Assembly: GCA_013349325.1 (NCBI GenBank)
Contig: DUZX01000015.1
Location: 16,509 to 80,508, forward strand
Direction: 5' to 3'
Length of the DNA stretch: 64,000 nt
From: Desulfuromonadales bacterium
GTDB lineage: Bacteria; Desulfobacterota; Desulfuromonadia; Geobacterales; Pseudopelobacteraceae
Every line of letters starts with the position of its first letter. The stretch's first letter is position 1. The translations under genes were made by a program, and so were the position numbers. Under the pieces are notes generated by a model. The model saw nothing but the letters and a program-made list of their open reading frames with translations. It did no database searches and was not told the origin of the DNA. Below, in pieces: positions 44,819 through 52,652 of this stretch.

Positions 44819-45773
44819 AGAATCCTCGCAGAAAAAAGGCCACTGCTACGCATGCAGCGGCCATCAGGAATGTTGAAATATACATCAGCTGTATCATGCC
44901 GTGGTAGGCCCGTTCGTCCAGAACCTGTTCAGGATCACCCAAAAGCTGCTTGTGGGAAACAAAGCCGCCATAGCTGGCAGCCCCGCCCAGCTGTACCCGC
45001 AACGCTCCGGCAGCAGCAGCTTCAGGGTGCGCGCTGTTGGGAGAAGGGTGCTTGTGACGGTCACGCAGGAAAATCCGCAGCGAATTGGCCGCTGAATACC
45101 CGCTGACCGCCGCCGCAACGACAATCAGAAGCGCCGTCAATCGGGCCGGGATGAAGTTGAGCAGGTCATCCATGCGCGCCGACGCCCAACCGAGCTGCTG
45201 ATAGCGCTCGTTGCGGTAGCCGACCATCGAATCAAGCGTACTGACCGCCTTGAAGGCCATGGCTGCCACCGGTCCCCCGACTGTCAACCAGAAGATCGGT
45301 GCGATAATCCCGTCGGCACTGTTCTCGGCCACTGTTTCCACTACGGCCCGCCAGATTTCAGCCTCTTCCAGCTGATCCGTGTCACGCCCGACGATCCAGG
45401 ACAGATATTTCCGGGCGGCCGGCAGATCTCCGGCCGCCAGCGCCGTTGCGACACGGGCCGATTCAACGTGCAGCGAGCGGGCCGCCAGACAGGTGGCTGC
45501 GATTATGACAGACCCGATAAATCCGAGCAGAGGAAGGAGCTGATGCATCCCTTTCAGCAGCAGCCAGGTTGCACCGGCCGCGCTGCCGACGACGATCAGC
45601 AGCAGCAGGACTCCAGCCAGGCGCGGATTAAGCCAGGGACGGCGCAATTGCTGATCCAGCACCGTGATCAACCGCCCGATCATGATCACCGGATGCGGCA
45701 GCCAGCGCGGATCACCCAGCACGAGGTCCAGTAGCAGTGCCAGCAGAATGATCAGCGCATCAGGGGGTGTCAC
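44802..45773 (-). CDS. cbiB: adenosylcobinamide-phosphate synthase CbiB
   Basis: 323 aa. It starts at GTG 45773, 14 nt before the cobJ/cobQ stop. It is an integral membrane protein with several hydrophobic segments. Family signatures are LLLDLVLGDPRWLPHPVIMI near the N-terminus, SWIVGRDTDQLEEAEIWRAV and ENSADGIIAPIFWLTVGGP. It joins aminopropanol phosphate to adenosylcobyric acid. Overlaps on both sides make cobJQ-cbiB-cobD a coupled unit. Confidence 0.94.
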   Translation of the reverse strand: MTPPDALIILLALLLDLVLGDPRWLPHPVIMIGRLITVLDQQLRRPWLNPRLAGVLLLLIVVGSAAGATWLLLKGMHQLLPLLGFIGSVIIAATCLAARSLHVESARVATALAAGDLPAARKYLSWIVGRDTDQLEEAEIWRAVVETVAENSADGIIAPIFWLTVGGPVAAMAFKAVSTLDSMVGYRNERYQQLGWASARMDDLLNFIPARLTALLIVVAAAVSGYSAANSLRIFLRDRHKHPSPNSAHPEAAAAGALRVQLGGAASYGGFVSHKQLLGDPEQVLDERAYHGMIQLMYISTFLMAAACVAVAFFLRGFCVPLL

Positions 45774-48096
45774 TGTTTAGTCCGCAGAGCGTCACCAGAC
45801 GCTGCAGATCCAGATGCTGCTCCATACGTTCCGCCAGCGCGTCAAACGGGTCGTTAAGCGCCACCGACTGGACTCCGCGCCGCAGCGGCAACCCTTTTTC
45901 GAGGCGGACCCGGTTCAGATAGATTTCACGGAAGCGGCTGTTTTCAAAGAGACCATGCAGATAGGTGCCGAAGATGCGATTGTCCGGCGATACAGCACCA
46001 TCCACAACCGACACAGAATTCTCACCGCGCCGGAAGATCCTCGCAAACGGCCTGATCCCTTTGGCCAGCGTCGTGGTACCCATGTGGATCTCATAGCCGG
46101 ACATAACCCCGTTGCAGTCCGGCGCAATCCCCTGCCCGGCTTCATCCAGATAGGCCCGCGCCTGATGGGTTTCCTTATTCAGCAAAATCTCTGTCTCAGA
46201 CGGCAGCAGATCAAGCCCCTGCGCTTCTTTGATTGAGGACTCAACGCCATGTGGATCAAGTACCCGCGTGCCGAGCATCTGAAAACCGCCGCAGATGCCG
46301 ACGATGTGCCCTTTGAACTCCTTGATTTCTTCAAAAAGATCGCGCTCCATCAGAAAGTAGAGATCAGCGGCAGTTGATTTACTGCCGGGCAGAATCAGTA
46401 TGTCAAGTCCCTGCAGATGCTCGCGGACCTCAACATAGCGCAGATTTACATCCGGCTCGCTCAGCAGCGGATCGAAGTCGGTAAAATTGGAAATGCGCGG
46501 CAGCTTGACGACGCCGACCTGGAGCCGTTTATGGCTGGACATGATACTGACAACCTTGGAAAGCTGTCCAAGCGCAACGCTGTCTTCCGCCGGCAGACTA
46601 ATATCGGAGAACCAGGGCAGTACGCCCAGCACCGGAATTCCGGTGCGTTGTTCGATAAAGTCGATACCGGGTGTCAAAATATCGGCATCGCCGCGAAACT
46701 TATTGATGATGATCCCGCAGATGGATGCTCGTTCCTGCGGTTCCAGCAGCTCGATCGTGCCGACGATCTGGGCAAAGACGCCGCCCCGGTCGATGTCTGC
46801 CACCAGAACCACCGGACAACGGGCCATGGCAGCAACTTTGAGATTGGCAATATCGTTGTGTTTGAGGTTGATTTCGGCGATGCTGCCGGCACCTTCAATA
46901 ACGATAAATTCGTAGGCCTGCTGCAGCCGATGAAAGCTCTCTTGCACCTTGACAAATGCGGTTGGCTTGTAGGCGTCATATTCGTGCACCGACATGTTCT
47001 CGACCGCTTTGCCCTGCACGATGACCTGACTACCGGTGTCGGAGTTCGGCTTGAGCAGCACCGGATTCATATCGGTATGCGGGTTGATGCTGCAGGCCTG
47101 GGCCTGAACCGCCTGGGCCCGCCCAATCTCCCCCCCTTCGGGGGTGACAAACGAATTGAGTGACATGTTCTGCGATTTGAAAGGGGCCACCGCAATGCCT
47201 CGCTTGAGCAGATAACGGCAAAAGCCGGCCGTGATGACAGATTTGCCGACATCAGAGGCGGTGCCGCAGAACATGATCGCGCCTGGACGCGGCAACGGAA
47301 TCTGTTCCGCTGCGACCGTGCCGTCGCTTGCGCCGGTACCGTATTTTCCGGAATAACCGCGCGGTGTTACAATGCGCCCCTGCTGGTCGATAAAACTGCT
47401 GGCGTTGCCGATAATGACGATGCTGGTCATATCAATCTCGTGCTCAAGCAGCTCCCCGAGCGTGGTCACGACCACACTCTGATTGTCACGGCACGCGTTA
47501 CGAACGATGCCGGCCGGCGTATCAGCCGGACGACTCCGCAGAATGATGGCCTGCGCCTCCTCAATTTGAGTACGGCGGCTCTTGCTGCGCGGATTGTAAA
47601 GCGCTATAACAAAATCTGCCCCGGCAGCAGCCGCCACTCTGGCTTTAATCAGCTCCCAAGGGGTCATCAGATCGGAAAGTGAAATCACGGCAAAGTCATG
47701 CATCAACGGTGCGCCAAGCTGGGACGCAGCCGCCTGAACCGCAGAAATGCCGGGGATGACCAGCACCTCCGGCTGAAGAGCAGCAGGATTTTCGGCAGTA
47801 TCCTTTTCAATCAGTTCCAGCACCAGGCCGGCCATGCCGTAGATCCCGGCATCACCACCCGATACCAGCGCAACAGATTCACCGTCACGGGAGCGGCGGA
47901 TAGCTTCACGACAGCGGGCAACCTCCTGCATCATTCCGGTGGAAATGATCTGTTTTCCGTCCAGCAATGGGCGAATCAGTTCAATATAATTGTCGTAGCC
48001 GATGATGATATCTGCTGCCGCAATCGCCTGAGCAGCGGCAGTCGTAATATGGGCGACCGAACCGGGACCGGTGCCGACGATAGAGAGTGAAGCCAT
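45760..48096 (-). CDS. fused precorrin-3B C17-methyltransferase / cobyric acid synthase
   Basis: 778 aa. ATG 48096 has GAGG eight bases upstream; the frame stays open to 48633, but that part is antisense to the cytochrome gene. Residues 1-~260 are CobJ/CbiH: MASLSIVGTGPGSVAHITTA, VSGGDAGIYGMAGLVLEL, VIPGISAVQAAASQLGAPL. From ~285 on it is CobQ/CbiP: IMFCGTASDVGKSVITAGFC (P-loop), FKSQNMSLNSFVT, DIDRGGVFAQIVGT and a glutaminase domain with GICGGFQMLG (nucleophile Cys) and GTYLHGLFEN. One protein thus covers a ring-methylation step and the late amidation steps of cobalamin synthesis. No stop or start separates the parts. Confidence 0.92.
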   Translation of the reverse strand: MASLSIVGTGPGSVAHITTAAAQAIAAADIIIGYDNYIELIRPLLDGKQIISTGMMQEVARCREAIRRSRDGESVALVSGGDAGIYGMAGLVLELIEKDTAENPAALQPEVLVIPGISAVQAAASQLGAPLMHDFAVISLSDLMTPWELIKARVAAAAGADFVIALYNPRSKSRRTQIEEAQAIILRSRPADTPAGIVRNACRDNQSVVVTTLGELLEHEIDMTSIVIIGNASSFIDQQGRIVTPRGYSGKYGTGASDGTVAAEQIPLPRPGAIMFCGTASDVGKSVITAGFCRYLLKRGIAVAPFKSQNMSLNSFVTPEGGEIGRAQAVQAQACSINPHTDMNPVLLKPNSDTGSQVIVQGKAVENMSVHEYDAYKPTAFVKVQESFHRLQQAYEFIVIEGAGSIAEINLKHNDIANLKVAAMARCPVVLVADIDRGGVFAQIVGTIELLEPQERASICGIIINKFRGDADILTPGIDFIEQRTGIPVLGVLPWFSDISLPAEDSVALGQLSKVVSIMSSHKRLQVGVVKLPRISNFTDFDPLLSEPDVNLRYVEVREHLQGLDILILPGSKSTAADLYFLMERDLFEEIKEFKGHIVGICGGFQMLGTRVLDPHGVESSIKEAQGLDLLPSETEILLNKETHQARAYLDEAGQGIAPDCNGVMSGYEIHMGTTTLAKGIRPFARIFRRGENSVSVVDGAVSPDNRIFGTYLHGLFENSRFREIYLNRVRLEKGLPLRRGVQSVALNDPFDALAERMEQHLDLQRLVTLCGLNSDTP

Positions 48097-48267
48097 GTAA
48101 GTGCCTCGCAGGAGATCGGTGGGTAAAAGCGGTGGATTATTGCATGGTGCGCTGTACCGATGCAAGTATGAATCGGTATTTTTTGTTGTTACTCCATGAA
48201 ATTTTTTTATGTATATGCTACAGTGTCGCGCCGAATCTTGGCGCATGATTATATCAGGAGGAAGAGG

Positions 48268-48705
48268 ATGATGTTCAAAAAAATTACCGCCGGATTTGGT
48301 GGAGCAGTGGCACTTGTTCTTGTGATGCAGGCGGTGCCGTACGGTCGGGCACACACCAATCCGCCGGTAGTACGTGAACCGGCCTGGAACAGCCCCGAAA
48401 CGCGAACGCTTGCCAAGCGGGCCTGCTTTGATTGTCACAGCCACGAGACGGTCTGGCTTTGGTATTCCCGCATTGCACCGATATCCTGGCTGGTGCAGTA
48501 CGACGTTGATAAAGGACGCTCGGAACTTAATTTCTCGGCTTGGAATGGCGGCAAAAAAGAGGAACAGCCGACCAAGATGGCCAATGAGATTCGCAAAGGG
48601 GAGATGCCGCCGCTGCAGTATACGATTATCCACCCTGAAGCGCGCCTGTCGGAGACAGAAAAGGAGACGCTTATTCAGGGGCTGACGGCAACGGCCGGTC
48701 GCTAG
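48268..48705 (+). CDS. heme-binding domain protein with one CxxCH
   Basis: 145 aa. ATG 48268 (a second ATG at 48271) follows AGGAGG. A signal-anchor segment (~5-25) precedes a small domain with CFDCHSHETVWLWYSRIAP, the CxxCH heme site of the Haem_bd family, and PISWLVQYDVDKGRSELNFS. The C-terminal EIRKGEMPPLQYTIIHPEA gives a possible Met ligand. It would be a periplasmic or membrane-bound c-type cytochrome. It stands alone between divergent cobJQ and a convergent transglycosylase gene. Confidence 0.88.
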   Translation: MMFKKITAGFGGAVALVLVMQAVPYGRAHTNPPVVREPAWNSPETRTLAKRACFDCHSHETVWLWYSRIAPISWLVQYDVDKGRSELNFSAWNGGKKEEQPTKMANEIRKGEMPPLQYTIIHPEARLSETEKETLIQGLTATAGR

Positions 48706-48735
48706 TGTACGTAAATTACTGAGTGTAAGAGGTAA

Positions 48736-49548
48736 TTATGCACTGTAGGTTGCGAGTGATTGTTTGACGCGGACGAGGTAATCGCGTGTTTCACGCGGCA
48801 ACTGATCCGGGCGGCGGTCCACGTTGCCCGGCCCCCAGTTGTAAGCCGCCAGAGCTGAATCGAGATTGCCATCGTAGCGTTTCAGCAGATCGCGCAAAAA
48901 TCGGGTGCCTGCCATAACGTTCTGCTCCGGATTAAACGAATCGCTGACCCCCAGCCCACGGGCCGTGGCCGGCATAAGCTGCATCAGACCACGCGCCCCG
49001 ACCGGCGATACCGCCTGCGGATTGAAATTGCTTTCAGTCTTGATCACCGCCCTGATCAGGTCTGCATCAACACCATACTGCCCGGAAGCCTTGGCGATAA
49101 TCGCTTCTAGGCGGTCGCGACCGCTGTGCCGGGCAAGCGGAGCAGCAACGGCAGCCGCCTCTGCAGAGGGGATGAGTGTCGACTGCTTGTGTACGTCGGT
49201 TGGCAATGGCGAGGGGGAAGATTGCCCACCGCCGGCCAGGTTGGCCTGATAGGCCTGCAGCAGAGACGTTACGGAAGCAAGCGGTTGAGAGGCTGAGCGG
49301 GCCGAAGAGCTGTCAGTCGCTAATTCACCACCCAACGCCAGTGTGGCCTGCAGCATCTGCAGTGAGAGTGATTCAGCCAGTTCACGGGCGTTTGCGGGGA
49401 TTGATTGTGTGGATGTCTCGACACCGATCGCCTGATCAAGCTGCGCAGAAAATCCACCCTCAGTAGCAGCGGCAGTATTGTCATTTTTTTGACGAGGCGT
49501 CATTGGCGACGCGATACGGTGTGCAATATGAGGGGCAGAAATCGACAT
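48736..49548 (-). CDS. lytic transglycosylase domain protein without signal peptide
   Basis: 270 aa. Residues ~140-260 are an SLT domain: AVIKTESNFNPQAVSPVGAR with the catalytic Glu, GLMQLMPATARGLGV, and ALAAYNWGPGNVDRRPDQ. The N-terminal ~130 residues are Ser/Ala/Gln-rich and appear disordered. No signal peptide is seen, unlike most transglycosylases; export through a flagellar or type III route, as for FlgJ-type proteins, is possible. It lies 5 bp after a sigma-54 activator in the same direction. Confidence 0.85.
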   Translation of the reverse strand: MSISAPHIAHRIASPMTPRQKNDNTAAATEGGFSAQLDQAIGVETSTQSIPANARELAESLSLQMLQATLALGGELATDSSSARSASQPLASVTSLLQAYQANLAGGGQSSPSPLPTDVHKQSTLIPSAEAAAVAAPLARHSGRDRLEAIIAKASGQYGVDADLIRAVIKTESNFNPQAVSPVGARGLMQLMPATARGLGVSDSFNPEQNVMAGTRFLRDLLKRYDGNLDSALAAYNWGPGNVDRRPDQLPRETRDYLVRVKQSLATYSA

Positions 49549-49553
49549 GGCGG

Positions 49554-50984
49554 TTATTCCTCGCCGTAGGCCAGATTTTTCTTCTTCAGTTTTTCTATCA
49601 GAGTTGTCCGCTTCAGATTCAAAAGCAGCGCCGCTTCCTTCTTGTTACCACCTGACCTGGCCAGAGCCTGTAGAATCAGCCGGTTCTCAAACTCCTCTAC
49701 CGCCGAATTCAGACAGATGCCCCCCTCCGGCAGCTCATTCACCACAGGCACTGCATGTGCGCTACTCTGCACCTTAGCCGGAACCTGTACAGGAATCTGC
49801 ACCGGCAGACGACCGGAGAGATATTTTTCAGGCAGATCGTCCGGCGTAATGAACCCGCTCCTCTTCAGTATGACCAGTCGCTCCACCAGATTCTCCAACT
49901 CGCGCACATTGCCGGGCCACTCATAATTACAGAGTATTTCAAGCGTATCGCGAGAAAAGCCCTTCACAGAATTGCGTTTGTCGCTGTTAAAGCGTGTCAG
50001 AAAGGCCTGAATCAACAACGGTATATCATCACGTCGCTCACGCAGCGGCGGAATCGTGACCGGTATGACCGAAAGGCGATAGTAGAGGTCTTCGCGAAAA
50101 TCGCGGCTAACCACGAGCTCTTCAAGATTTTTATTAGTAGCAGCCACGATACGCACGTCCACCTTTTGCGACTTGGAGGCGCCAACCGGTTCAAACTCGC
50201 GATTCTGGAGCACCCGCAACAGCTTGACCTGCAGATTGGCTTTCATGTCGCCGATTTCATCAAGGAAGAGCGTGCCTTTGTCAGCCATCTCGAAACGCCC
50301 GGCGCGATTGGAATAGGCCCCGGTAAATGAACCTTTCACGTGGCCGAACAATTCGCTTTCCAGGAGGTCATCCGGGATGGCGGCGCAGTTAACCGGGACA
50401 AAGTTCTTTTTGACGCGGTCGCTCAACTGATGTATCGCCCGTGCTGCAAGCTCCTTGCCAGTTCCTGATTCGCCCTGAATCAGGACGGTGGCATTCGACC
50501 CAGCCACTTTGGTAATCATATCGAAAAGCCCGCGCATGGCCTGACTGGCGCCAACCATGGTCGCCGAGAGCAGCTGGTGCTGATTGCTCAGCCCCTCGGA
50601 TTTATCGCAGGCATGCATGGCCTGATATTCGCGGGCACGCATGACGAGGCTTTCGAGTTCATCCAGGTTGAGCGGTTTGGGGAGGGTAAAGATGTTGTCG
50701 TGAGGTACCGCAACAGGAACGTCTGACGGCATACCGGCATAGCCGATCACCACCAGCAGCGGGTTGATGAACACAGAGCGTTCAAGAAAACCGGGGGAAA
50801 CAGCCTGCAGATGGTCAAGATCTGCAATCAGAATATCGACATTATTCTTTTTGATCGTGTCAACAATTTCGCCGTTGCTCGACGATTTGACTAGATTATA
50901 CCCCTGGTATGTCAAAAAAGCTGAGACCAGAGCATAGGTTTTGGCGTCATTATCAACGATGAATACGCTTCCGTTTACACGCAT
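49554..50984 (-). CDS. sigma-54-dependent response regulator
   Basis: 476 aa from ATG 50984. The N-terminal receiver-like domain (~1-115) has FIVDNDAKT, a likely phospho-acceptor Asp in ILIADLDHL and a Lys in LPKPLN. The AAA+ domain shows Walker A LIQGESGTGKELAARAIH, the sigma-54 contact loop as GSFTGA (usual form GAFTGA), LFLDEIGDMKANLQVKLLRV and ATNKNLEEL. A Fis-type HTH (NKKEAALLLNLKRTTLIEKL) ends it. Its neighbour is a transglycosylase, so a flagellar or envelope regulon of the FlgR/FleQ kind is possible. It is also a candidate activator for the promoter at 41397, without direct evidence. Confidence 0.92.
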   Translation of the reverse strand: MRVNGSVFIVDNDAKTYALVSAFLTYQGYNLVKSSSNGEIVDTIKKNNVDILIADLDHLQAVSPGFLERSVFINPLLVVIGYAGMPSDVPVAVPHDNIFTLPKPLNLDELESLVMRAREYQAMHACDKSEGLSNQHQLLSATMVGASQAMRGLFDMITKVAGSNATVLIQGESGTGKELAARAIHQLSDRVKKNFVPVNCAAIPDDLLESELFGHVKGSFTGAYSNRAGRFEMADKGTLFLDEIGDMKANLQVKLLRVLQNREFEPVGASKSQKVDVRIVAATNKNLEELVVSRDFREDLYYRLSVIPVTIPPLRERRDDIPLLIQAFLTRFNSDKRNSVKGFSRDTLEILCNYEWPGNVRELENLVERLVILKRSGFITPDDLPEKYLSGRLPVQIPVQVPAKVQSSAHAVPVVNELPEGGICLNSAVEEFENRLILQALARSGGNKKEAALLLNLKRTTLIEKLKKKNLAYGEE

Positions 50985-51288
50985 AGCAGCCCATTTCCCG
51001 CCTAAGTTTTTATTTTTGCAGGATAGTACACCTGTTTTGACAAAAGTCAATTAAATGACTTATTACCATGATCATTTTTTTGACAATTCCACACATTCCG
51101 GTTTGTCGTAATTATTTTTTAAACGTATGACGCTATTTGGGGGAGGTGGCCTGATAGAGTGCTGTCAGATTCGAAATTGAATCAGTCAATTCCATCGATT
51201 AGCGTGAAAATTATTAGAATTGTATGTGGTTTTAGGTGCGTGTGGTAGGGTGACGGCTTTTGAAAGATGACCCGTAGGGGAAATTGTC

Positions 51289-51801
51289 ATGGCAAGAACC
51301 GTAATAGTCGATGTCGAAACGAGCGGCTTATCTGCTCAGCGCGGCGGAAGGGTGATTGAGGTCGGGGCGGTTGCCATTGTGGATGGTACTGCCGTAGCAG
51401 AGTTTGACACGCTGATCGACACCGGCGCGTCGATACAGTATGGCGCCTATCGAGTACACGGCATTTCCGAAGAGATGCTGTGTGGCAAACCGTTGCCGGA
51501 AGATGTCTGGGGCAGCTTTTCCGAATTTGTCGGTGATGCCCGGTTGGTCGCCCACAATGCACCGTTTGACAGCTCGTTTATCCGCAATGAACTGGCCCGC
51601 CTCAATCTCGGGCTGCCAAACCCGTGGCACTGCACCGTCCGACTGGCACGCCAAAAGCTGCCACAGTTGCACAACCACAAACTCGATACGGTTTATCGGT
51701 ATTTGTTTGGCGCAATACCGGCGACAGCGCAACGACACCGGGCGCTTGATGATGCCAGGATGGCGGCGAGGATATGGGTGGAATTGACGGGAGATCATTA
51801 G
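51289..51801 (+). CDS. DnaQ-like 3'-5' exonuclease
   Basis: 170 aa. A DEDDh exonuclease domain fills the protein: VIVDVETSGLSAQRGGRVIE (Asp8, Glu10), VAHNAPFDSSFIRNEL (third acidic residue) and QRHRALDDARMAARIW (His and last Asp). It resembles the epsilon proofreading subunit but is shorter than DnaQ, so it may be an accessory exonuclease. The 238 bp before it (51051-51288) hold no gene. It is directly followed by REP sequences and the RAYT gene. Confidence 0.88.
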   Translation: MARTVIVDVETSGLSAQRGGRVIEVGAVAIVDGTAVAEFDTLIDTGASIQYGAYRVHGISEEMLCGKPLPEDVWGSFSEFVGDARLVAHNAPFDSSFIRNELARLNLGLPNPWHCTVRLARQKLPQLHNHKLDTVYRYLFGAIPATAQRHRALDDARMAARIWVELTGDH

Positions 51802-51847
51802 GATTGTTTTTTGATGATGCACGTGTGCTCGCGTGGCAACGTGTGTC

Positions 51848-51871
51848 GTAGGGGCACTGCTTGCCGTGCCC
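51848..51871 (+). repeat. REP sequence upstream of the RAYT gene
   Basis: GTAGGGGCACTGCTTGCC continues GTGCCC. The stem is GGGCAC/GTGCCC with a GTAG head. It precedes the RAYT ATG by 27 bp and is followed by CGTCTTTGAC, as is the copy inside the gene. Confidence 0.75.
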
Positions 51872-51898
51872 GTCTTTGACGCGACAGGAGACAACAGA

Positions 51899-52555
51899 AT
51901 GTACAATCCGGATATTCATCATCGCCGGTCGATACGGTTACGGAATTTCGATTATTCCACCGCCGGGGCGTATTTTGTAACCTTATGCACTCAGGGGCAC
52001 ATGTGCCTGTTCGGAGATATTTGCAACGGTGAGATAAAATTGAACCATGCCGGGCATATAGTCACCGAATTGTGGTCAAGATTACCGGAGAGATTTCCGG
52101 GAATTTTCCTGAGTGAATTTACGGTTATGCCGAATCATTTTCACGCAATAATTTTCATCACCGATCCCAACATACATGAATTCAACAACGGAGACATCGT
52201 TGGGGCGCCGCTTGCTGCGCCAGTCTTTGACGTACAAAAATGTAGCAAGGGCGCGGCAAGCGCGAAAAACCAGGGCGCGGCAAGCGCGGAAAACCAGGGC
52301 GCGGCAAGCGCGGTAAACCAGGGCGCGGCAAGCAGCGCCCCTACGTTGGGCAAAATCATGCGGGCGTTTAAATCGATCTCTGCTATTGAGGTGAATCGGG
52401 AATTGGATCGTCAAGGCAAGCCATTATGGCAGCGCAATTATTTCGAACGAATTATCCGGGATGAAAATGAGATGGCGAATGTTTCGGAATACATAATCCA
52501 GAACCCGATGCGATGGATCGACGACAAGTACAACCCGGATTTGAACGGTATGTGA
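51899..52555 (+). CDS. REP-associated tyrosine transposase (RAYT) with an internal REP insertion
   Basis: 218 aa. ATG 51899 has GGAG upstream. The IS200-like Y1 domain shows RNFDYSTAGAYFVTLCTQ, the His pair His80-Phe-His82 in MPNHFHAIIF and the catalytic Tyr, probably Tyr181 in LWQRNYFERIIRDE. RAYT proteins cut and join single-stranded REP DNA. Residues ~100-150 are an insertion not expected in the family: Gly-Ala-Ala-Ser repeats encoded by two facing REPs and tandem 24-bp units (52199-52344). The insertion lies between the HUH pair and the tyrosine helix. The core is intact, but activity is uncertain. Confidence 0.88.
   Translation: MYNPDIHHRRSIRLRNFDYSTAGAYFVTLCTQGHMCLFGDICNGEIKLNHAGHIVTELWSRLPERFPGIFLSEFTVMPNHFHAIIFITDPNIHEFNNGDIVGAPLAAPVFDVQKCSKGAASAKNQGAASAENQGAASAVNQGAASSAPTLGKIMRAFKSISAIEVNRELDRQGKPLWQRNYFERIIRDENEMANVSEYIIQNPMRWIDDKYNPDLNGM
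52199..52344. repeat. REP pair with tandem 24-bp expansion inside the RAYT gene
   Basis: A forward REP (52199-52221, TTGGGGCGCCGCTTGCTGCG) and a reverse REP (52321-52344) face each other. Between them are three 24-bp units (52249-52272, 52273-52296, 52297-52320) built from GGGCGCGGCAAGCGCG plus an AAACCA-type end, differing at one or two bases. The reverse REP starts with the same GGGCGCGGCAAGC, so the units look like repeated copies of its half. 24 is a multiple of three, so the frame is kept. Confidence 0.85.
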
Positions 52556-52557
52556 AC

Positions 52558-52632
52558 GTAGGGGCGCTTGCTTGCTGCGCCCGATGTTGATTTGTATTTG
52601 ATGATGATTGTAGGGGCGAATCTTGTATTCGC
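52558..52632 (+). repeat. two REP sequences directly before cas3
   Basis: GTAGGGGCGCTTGCTTGCTG continuing CGCCC (52558-52582), and GTAGGGGCGAATCTTGTATT continuing CGC (52610-52632). They have the same head but different stems (GGGCGC/GCGCCC and GCGAAT/ATTCGC). They occupy nearly all the gap between the RAYT stop and the cas3 ribosome site, leaving only 27 bp between them for a promoter. Confidence 0.75.
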
Positions 52633-52652
52633 ACTGGTTTTGGAGGTTTGTG

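Noticed and set aside
48097..48633. N-terminal extension of the cobJ/cobQ frame
   Set aside because: The CobJ family start MASLSIVGTGPG with its own ribosome site lies at 48096; the extension is antisense to the heme-binding gene.
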